64,000 nucleotides of DNA from Blasia pusilla (lineage: Eukaryota; Marchantiophyta; Marchantiopsida; Blasiales): positions 11,594,001 to 11,658,000 of the forward strand of contig CM114271.1 in the NCBI GenBank assembly GCA_050084515.1, read 5' to 3'. Below, piece after piece: positions 57,479-64,000 of this stretch. Position numbers and translations under genes: made by a program. Within the stretch, counting starts at the first letter, position 1. Every line of letters starts with the position of its first letter. The notes under the pieces were generated by a model. The model searched no databases. It worked only from the letters and a program-made list of their open reading frames with translations, and was not told the DNA's origin.

Positions 57479-59440
57479 ATGGACGACATGGGCCACCAAG
57501 GCATGCGTCATTTCTTGGATGCAATAGGCACCATAGACCTTGATGATTTCATCCAAGAGTTTGACACATGTAATGTATAAGAGTTTCTATTTTACAGTCA
57601 TTTAATAAGTTCAATCCCCAAGAGGATCATTGTTTGATGAAAAGACAGTTCGAAATTACAATTCTGTTGTAATAGTTGTATTTAAATGTGTATGAGTTAT
57701 ATTCAATGTCTTATCAATATCTTCGGATCTTTCTTAGTACCAAGGGATCTTTTCTCAATTCTCTCTAGTGGAATTAACAACATGCTCAGGTAGATTTCCT
57801 CTCGATATCAAGAAACCTCATAGAGATCTCAACAAGAAAGCTGGCTTCTCCTACTTTCGAAACTCAATCCGTCTCGGCAGGCTACTCTCTATAAAACAGA
57901 TTTCCTACAATCTTTATGTTGATTATTCCATTGATGAGAAAGGTTCGCCTAATTCACTCTTCACTCTGCAGACCCAAAAAGAATACTCAGACATAAGCAT
58001 CGCACATCAGAATGAATGAATGATTGCTTTGCTACTCCATCAAGAATGAGAAAGCTTCAAAGTGTATACAAGCTCGAGAGGGTACTACTCCCTTGCTCGG
58101 ACCATTCCTATAGCATGAGGACTTTGTAAGAGAATGATGATTATGGCTTGTGTTTTGCTTCTTAAATATTCGTTGGAGTAGGAGTGATCCAAAGATTCGA
58201 AGCGTTCTTGATGAAGGTGGTGTCTCTTCAGCATTTGTAACTACCTAGATCTATGGTTATCTTAGCTTTTCCTACGATCCCTGTGAATCCGCACAACAAA
58301 ACTGTCCTAACTATCTATCTGATACAAAGGGTCACGCCCTTTCCTAGTCTAACTGTTCTAACGGTGTGTCGCTTGAAATCACTGTCATTCTTAGCTTCGC
58401 TTCGCTGGACTTCTTGAGGACAAAGCGCTCCATTCTTCGTTCTTCTTTAAGGTGCCTTGTGCTTCGCGCTTCGTACAAGAGAGAATTACTTCTTTCTCTT
58501 CTTCTTCCTGCTTCGTTATGCTTCGTTATAGAGCAAATCACTTCGTAGACAGAGCTTCGTTGAGCTTCGTTATCATTCCGAAGCTTCTTGTTGGGTCTTG
58601 AAACTTCGTTATTTTATTCTCCTCTCCTCTTAGGAAAATCCTTGATTTTCTATCTCTCTGCCTTGTCCTTGGAGCTTCTTGATTCACTTTAATCTTACTC
58701 ATTCCTCCTCATAATAATAAATAATAATCAAAATCATAATGTACAAGAGTCTTCGTTGAATAAAAATATATATTTCTTCAAAAGTACAAACTTATGGGTA
58801 TCACAATACATGGTGCGACTTCCAAGAGATCCGAGCCCCTACGCAGGTTAACCCTTTCATGGCGTGGAAGGGTCTATTCAAGCATTTAAAGGGTCCTCTG
58901 ATGGATGACTACATGGAGTTTCGATCTGTATACTCAATAGAGATCGATGCCTGGAGGGTGTATTGGGCTCTAAGGTATGTGTCCACTAGTGGTCGTGAGG
59001 TGTATGATGGGATGGTAAGGGCGGAGAGGCCTACACCATCAACCAGGGGACTAGATGGAAAGGACATCAGTGAGAGTGGTTAGGTGGCAGAGACCTGTCG
59101 TGATAGAGGACCACCGAGTTTCAGTCCTTTAGTGGAGTTCTTCCAAAATTTGGGGAGGAGCTTCCAGGGCGTACGGACCAATCAACAAGCTGAAGAGTCT
59201 ACGGGATTTTTAACGGAGATCGGGTGAGAGTCTAAGGGAGGCGTTCACGCGCATGCAATGGCTGATCATTGCCACATATGGGATAGTTGAGGCGCAATCA
59301 ATACAACATTGGTACAGAGTGCTGGACCAAGAGCTATGGAGGAGAGTTCAGGATGCAATGTTGCTTCACATGGAGAAGCCCACGTTGAAGGTGGTCTTCG
59401 AGTTGTCTAAGCAGATGGAGCTAAACATGAATGAAGAGTA
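57479..59440 (+). pseudogene. gag of gypsy copy B, interrupted by a solo LTR
   Basis: Homologous to copy A gag on both sides of the inserted LTR (target GAGTTTGACACATGG; copy A has GAGTTTGATACGTGG). EFFQNLGRSFQGVRTN parallels EFFKRLKKNYQGVKTE. Several stops. Confidence 0.75.
57569..58805 (+). repeat. solo LTR inserted in gypsy copy B gag
   Basis: Starts TGTAATGTATAAGAG and ends GGGTATCACA, 1,237 bases, same family as 53,896-55,174 but opposite strand. Flanks are ACACA (57,564-57,568) and ATACA (58,806-58,810), a 5-bp duplication with one change. CTTCGTT/GCTTCG words recur between 58,380 and 58,620. Confidence 0.9.
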
Positions 59441-59619
59441 GGTGGTGACCATGGGATATTCAAAGGATTTGACAGGTTTTTGAGTAGGAGTAGCCCCACA
59501 TGTGCCCGAGCATGCACCAATACCACAGGAGCCAGCCGATGGACCTAGAGAGCAGGGCGAGTATCGTGAGCCAATGAGGCAACAACCAGTACCCACATAT
59601 GTTACTTAGCAAGGACCAA

Positions 59620-61060
59620 GGTTGACTTGTTGGACTTATGGTGGGCCACATAGGCACAGGGACTTCCCACAATATGGTAGAGGGCTGAGGGTGGCTCCGA
59701 TTGTTGAGGAGCCACCTTGGATGGCCCCACCACAGTTGCAATGTGATCATTGCCATCGATATAATCACACTAGGGATAGGTGTTTTGATCTTTGCTGGGA
59801 GGTACGGTTAGAGGTTGGCAGAGGAGGCGGGGGCAAGAGAGTTGGTGGAGATCGAGTAGTGGATGATCGTGGTGGTAGAGTTCCATCACGAGTCACAAGA
59901 GATGGAGGACGTGCACCAGATGCAGCGCTCCTTACTCACATCGATCAGTTAGAGCAGAGGATTGTTGCCATGACAATGATGCATCTAAGAACAGGCACGA
60001 AGTTGAGAGTAGCTAGTGTGGCTCCAACCTCCACATCTTACCACAATATTGGCAAGGATTCTCCTGGTATGGGATTTATGTGTAGTGCAGCTCAGGTTGA
60101 GGCTACTGCGAGAGCAATCGAGCCATCGAGAGGAGGGGTTGAGATTGACCTATAGAAGAGGACTGATGGGCGGAAGGCCAGGGTTCCACAATCATGTACG
60201 TTATTAGGTGCACTTCATACACCGTCGATGGTGCCTTGACAACCAATAGTGCCCAAAAGTGAGGCAAGTGGGTTGACGTCACGAGGAGTTGGAGAGACAA
60301 CTCCTATGCCAGCTCAGGTGGAGCCAACGTCGACTATGTTGTTGAAGGTGGCCACTAGAGTGAGTTGGGCTCCATTGTTTTCCGCCATGGAGTTGGCGAC
60401 TTTGGGAGCTAGACAAGGGGAGGTGTTCCGGCTGGATGCTATGTTGTGTGAGCATAGAGAGGTGATTGCCTCTTGTTTAGAGATAGTTGAGGAGGTGGTG
60501 GACTTGCCTTCGGAAGAGGTGTTGGGGACGTCCCCCACTGAATCATGGCATGCTGCGGCGGCAAAGTTGGTAAATATGCCAGCTAGGCCAGCGATAGAGT
60601 GAGCCATGATCACACCAGGTGTGGTGTTGTTGGATAATTGAGTTGGGGTGTTTCACTTGGCTAGTCCCATAGGTACAATGTATCACCCTGTTTTGGGAGC
60701 GCAACCCTTGATGTTAGGGAAAGAGGCATGTTTGGCGTTAGGATTACGGAAAGGTGACATTAAGCCTTGTCCCTTTCAGATACATACCTCAATTGGGGGC
60801 GTATCACCCACGCAATACATGACTCGACAGGAGTTGGTGGTTAGACTTTAGCCAAAGCATGTGTCAGATAGTGCGATGGTGCGCACTCAGGAAATTACAA
60901 TACCGACAGAGTTGTATGATGTGCTGGTAGGGAGTACGATGTTGTATCCCCTTGGGTTCATTGTGGATTTTTGGGAGGAGATGGTGTCTTATCGACTAGG
61001 ATGACGATCAAGTGATGGATGGGTGAGCCATCTATCAGTGATGTTTGCATGGGGTAGTGG
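59620..61060 (+). pseudogene. gag zinc knuckle and protease region of gypsy copy B
   Basis: The first knuckle is decayed (CWTYGGPHRHRDFPQ); the second is intact (CDHCHRYNHTRDRC). A basic Gly/Arg stretch follows. Later QPLMLGKEACLALGLRKGDI, CPFQIHTSIGGVSPTQYMTR and ELYDVLVGSTMLYPLGFIVD fit the retropepsin C-terminal half and the segment after it. Stops are frequent. Confidence 0.6.
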
Positions 61061-61947
61061 TGGTCGACCACGTGAGGATACGGTGACCACGTTGGCAGCA
61101 TTCACACGTGGTGTTAGCTGATCATGAGGGTTTGGGGAGAGGAGCACACATGCAGAGGGCATTCCCATAGCGAATAGTCCCACGGAGAGACAAGCCAAGA
61201 TGGGTGTCTCTACCATGGTGCAAAGCTTCTTTATCCTTGTTGAGTTGCGTGGAGTGCACACGAGCTCGTGAGGCAGGCGTGGAGTTGTGCCTATATCTTG
61301 GAGCAAACAAGTCAGATGACGGTCGTAGTCTTGGAGTAGAGACTTGATATCTCCGAGTTCCGCATATGTTATGTGGCAGCGTTTGGAGCATGGTACGAGA
61401 GTGTTATATCTTTTAAGAGGGATCAACACGGCGAGCTATTGCAATGTTACAGTATTGTGGGAATGACGGCACCGATGGTACTAGATATGTGTAGGATAGT
61501 AGATCATGTCGGGTACATATATGTGTGCTATGTGGAGTTAGGGGGATCCAACTCCTAATTAGAGGGGCGGTTGTGGTGTCTCGATGTATATGCATGAGTT
61601 TGTTTCGTTTATGGATGGATCGACCCATGTGTTTGGAAGATCGGTGTTGTGTGGTGTGTATATATGACGAGAAATATGGATTATGTAGTGATGTGTATGC
61701 TCACGACAGTTGTCACATCTTAATAGCCAATAGGTAGAGATCTATCACGGCAACGACATAGAGAGCGAGAAAATTGCCTAAATTGTAACTTCATCCCAAG
61801 ATGTTGGATGAGGTTGGTGACAAGTCTGTTGTGTCAAGAGCGTCATTTATGGCGATTTCCCTAATTTGTTCTTGGTCCGTCAGGTGACCTGTTGATAGAG
61901 TGAACGATCACCGGATAATGTGTGCACACAAGTTACCGTTAGGAGGG

Positions 61948-62709
61948 TGTCATGCGCATACATATCGCTACACGACATACATCGTTGTCATCGAACACAC
62001 ACACAAACACGTACGATCCCATGCTAACTCATGGCATCCAAACAATGAGACAAGAAGTACCAAAATATCTCCAATAAAATAAGGTCCAATCTCTCTCTCA
62101 ACACCATAGTTCTCACATGTCTCTCTCAATGTCAAACCCAAACCACTCTCCTAATGAGAGGCTTGGGTTACACACACAAGGCAAGCAAGACCATAGCTCC
62201 GCCGCCTCATGCCAAGAAGTTCAACAAAGAGAGAATGAGCTCTCAAACTCTCTCTCCTTGAGGTATACCCCTCTCCTCTCATCTCCCAAGCTCTCTCCAT
62301 GAAAACATATGCTCCCAAGTCACCTCCTTGGCTCTTGACCTGATGTAGGAGGTCAAGGGCCACTTACCAAAAATAGAAATTCGATCATATACTCAAAACA
62401 ATACTTGCCTAAAATAGTAAGTTCCTCAATATGGCTCCAAATGAGCTGAAACGAAGGGAAAACCTGCTCTCTCAAGTTTCCCGAGGCCTCAGTAGGTCAT
62501 CCTCAACCTCTTGAGTCCGTCCTCCACTACTCACAAAGGCGCTCTACTAGATTTCACTGATCTATTCTAAAAGACGTGATAGTTATCATGCGCATATACA
62601 TCGCTACACAACATACATAGCTGTCACCGAACACGCACACAAATACGCACGATCCCATGCTAACTCATGGCATCCAAAAAATGAGACAAGAAGTACCAAA
62701 ATATCTCCA
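61948..62709 (-). repeat. 3' terminal repeats B1-A2-B2 of gypsy copy C
   Basis: B1 starts TGGAGATATTTTGGTAC after the purine tract; B2 repeats its first 125 bases (TGGAGATATTTTGGTACTTC through GCGCATGA) at the far end, with about 88 percent identity. The A2 stretch between them starts TATCACGTC, comparable to TGTCATGAC in copy A. Confidence 0.75.
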
Positions 62710-62890
62710 ATCGCCCCACTAGCTGGTGATTAGGTCCTTCTAACTCCAGATAACCATCTATCCCTACCTACCATGGCATACATCTCTCAGACGCTAAGAG
62801 CAAGAAGGTCGGGTGCTCATGTGGCCCCATCGTTAGTCGCATTCTCGTAATCCATAACAAGTCAAAAGTCAAAATGTAGAACTACCTACT

Positions 62891-63031
62891 CTATGTACAT
62901 GTGGGACACATCCATCATTCTTGAGGAACCCTAGTGAGAGGTGGCGTAAAGCATGCCATATGCCATCCTCTCGAACATCCATCACAGACTAGCACGGTGG
63001 TTGCACCACGGGAATAACCACATAACATACA
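62891..63031 (-). pseudogene. PHD finger at the C-terminus of gypsy pol, copy C
   Basis: CMLC, CDGC, WHMAC and MCPTC with spacing C-x2-C-x11-C-x2-C-x4-H-x2-C-x14-C-x2-C, identical to copy A and the same 141-base length to the stop codon. One TGA lies inside, between the sixth and seventh ligands. It is in frame with the integrase end (DTIDPS, stop, AVVPTCLRCMLCG). The words TCLRCMLCG, VLVCD and CSRGWHM are shared with or nearly identical to copy A. Confidence 0.88.
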
Positions 63032-63055
63032 TCGCAAGCATGTAGGAACTACTGC

Positions 63056-63574
63056 TTAGCTCGGATCAATTGTATCATCAATGTTTGGAAGGTGACACGG
63101 CGCATAATTACGCACATGGTCCTTCCAAACCATACAATCATGTCCCTCCAATAAGAGAATATCTGATGGAAAAACCTCACGCATTCTAAAAATGGTGCGC
63201 CCTGTAGTCATATCCAACGTTATGGGTGTCGTCTGTTGCAAGTAGACATAGTCTCCCTGATGAAACCTCCGGATAGTAGGTCCATAACCTCCCTCCCAAA
63301 TAGTCACATACCTCAATGTATCCCGGTGTTGCGCAATCGCCAAGTTCTCAAACGCCATGGGCATCACTCTCCAAAACAATTCAGCCCTCTGAGAATATGC
63401 TCGCATCCAAACATCAGGATCACCAAGGTTCAACACCTCACCAACATCTCGACAAATGGCCATAGGTAAATCAGGCTCTCGGCCATACAAAAGCAAGTAG
63501 GGTGAGAAAGACGCTAGGATGCCTGCCTGTTGAATCTGTATGCCATCACCAACCACGGCAACTGGAGGTCCCAA
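63056..63574 (-). pseudogene. integrase C-terminal region of gypsy copy C
   Basis: A 172-codon open frame: LLLYGREPDLPMAICRDVGE, ELFWRVMPMAFENLAIAQHR, RRFHQGDYVYLQQTTPITLD and LLLEGHDCMVWKDHVRNYAP. This stretch is better preserved than in copy A and makes the C-terminal barrel clear. Confidence 0.88.
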
Positions 63575-64000
63575 TCTCCTATGTGACCTCTCTGCAAGCC
63601 ATACTTGCGTAGTCCTCTCTTCACCCTATGCACAACCCGCTCCGCTAGTCCATCCGCCTCAACATGATCTCGCAAAGTAGTGCGATGGTTGATCAGTGCC
63701 TGATCACATAAGGCTTGAAACTCCGGCGGAACTCTGTACCCTGGTCTATCAACACCTCAGCTGATGCGCCATAATGACTCAACACTCAATCTAGGAAGGC
63801 ATACGCTACTCCTAGATTTATGCACCACGTGGAAGTCATACTCCCTCTACCTTCGTCTACTGCAAACCAAGGCCCCCTGGGTATATTGTATGACCTAGGT
63901 ACTCAATCTGGTTGTAGAAGAACTTGCCCTTGCTTGGATGTAGCTTCAGCCCATGTAACTACAATCGTCAAAATATCTCCTCTAGATGTCGCTCATGCTC

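Larger units (their letters stand above)
57479..61947 (+). mobile_element. gypsy copy B (same family as copy A), internally deleted
   Basis: Gag starts at 57,479 (MDDMGHQGMRHFLDAIGTID) and is split by a solo LTR. It resumes at 58,811 (MAWKGLFKHLKGPLMDDYME). Zinc knuckle CDHCHRYNHTRDRC is at 59,742-59,785 and the protease region at 60,600-61,060. After about 61,100 there is no methyltransferase, RT or integrase. The 3' non-coding sequence appears at about 61,540 (AATTAGAGGGGCGGT then TGTGGTGTC, equivalent to the start of B1), followed by a TGTCACATC start of the A-type repeat near 61,714, cut off by copy C at 61,948. Confidence 0.75.
61948..64000 (-). mobile_element. gypsy copy C (same family), 3' part, cut by window edge
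   Basis: Minus strand: a remnant of RT (FFYNQIEYLGHTIYPGGLGL at about 63,900) is joined directly to the integrase core (LSHYGASAEVLIDQGTEF at about 63,750), so RNase H and the H2C2 finger are deleted. Then come the integrase C-terminus, the PHD finger, a purine-rich AGTGGGGCGAT, and terminal repeats B1 (62,709-62,583), A2 (62,582-62,074) and B2 (62,073-61,948). It ends GCATGACA at 61,948. Confidence 0.85.

Noticed and set aside
57768-58019. Open frame MELTTCSGRFPLDIKK... and its relatives at 42.8 and 54.8-55.1 kb
   Set aside because: They lie within LTRs; the frame is not kept among the three copies and no domain is visible.

Overview
The window looks like repeat-rich, partly heterochromatic land-plant nuclear DNA. 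Support comes from spliced genes with GT-AG introns, CACTA (En/Spm) and Mutator-like (MULE) DNA transposons, Ty3/gypsy and Ty1/copia LTR retrotransposons, a LINE reverse-transcriptase scrap, solo LTRs with target-site duplications, and long (GA)n microsatellites. I cannot name the species; a seedless plant with a large genome would fit, but that is a guess. Almost every transposon gene is broken by stops or frameshifts. The only apparently intact ordinary gene is a two-exon J-domain membrane protein at 48.4-49.3 kb.

Layout. 0-1 kb: gypsy RT/RNase H relic. 1-3 kb: dispersed repeats. 3.1-10.25 kb: minus-strand CACTA element with a TNP2 transposase gene and a second (Transposase_24-like) gene. 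10.5-14.5 kb: minus-strand MULE-type transposase with a SWIM zinc finger. 15.5-21 kb: plus-strand, GC-rich multi-exon gene of unknown function, divergent from the MULE gene. 22.8-23.67 and 33.36-34.28 kb: two halves of a charged, Arg/Asp/Glu-rich host-like coding sequence, split by a 9.7-kb gypsy element (copy A). 34-36 kb: duplicated segment with (GA)n. 37-42 kb: second, decayed CACTA copy with two long fold-back hairpins. 42.1-47.2 kb: LINE, LTR and copia fragments. 51.8-53.8 kb: kinase-like pseudogene. 53.9-55.2 and 57.6-58.8 kb: two solo LTRs of one family in opposite orientation. 57.5-61.9 kb: gypsy copy B, internally deleted. 61.9-64 kb: gypsy copy C on the minus strand, cut by the window edge.

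Two things stand out. First, the gypsy family in copies A, B and C has an unusual gene order: gag, protease, a C5-cytosine DNA methyltransferase domain (copy A, 28.3-29.3 kb), RT-RNase H, DDE integrase, then a PHD finger where chromoviruses carry a chromodomain. The PHD finger is found with identical cysteine/histidine spacing in copies A and C. The element thus carries a candidate DNA-methylation writer and a candidate histone-tail reader. Its ends are arranged like split direct repeats (A1 - internal - B1 A2 B2) rather than two plain LTRs.

Second, a family of about 27-bp palindromes (half-site GCAACCCGTCGG, short variable centre, then the inverted half-site) occurs in dozens of copies in the MULE intron, in the promoter region and introns of the divergent gene, and in flanking DNA. 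In two places the small palindromes are themselves arranged into much larger fold-backs.
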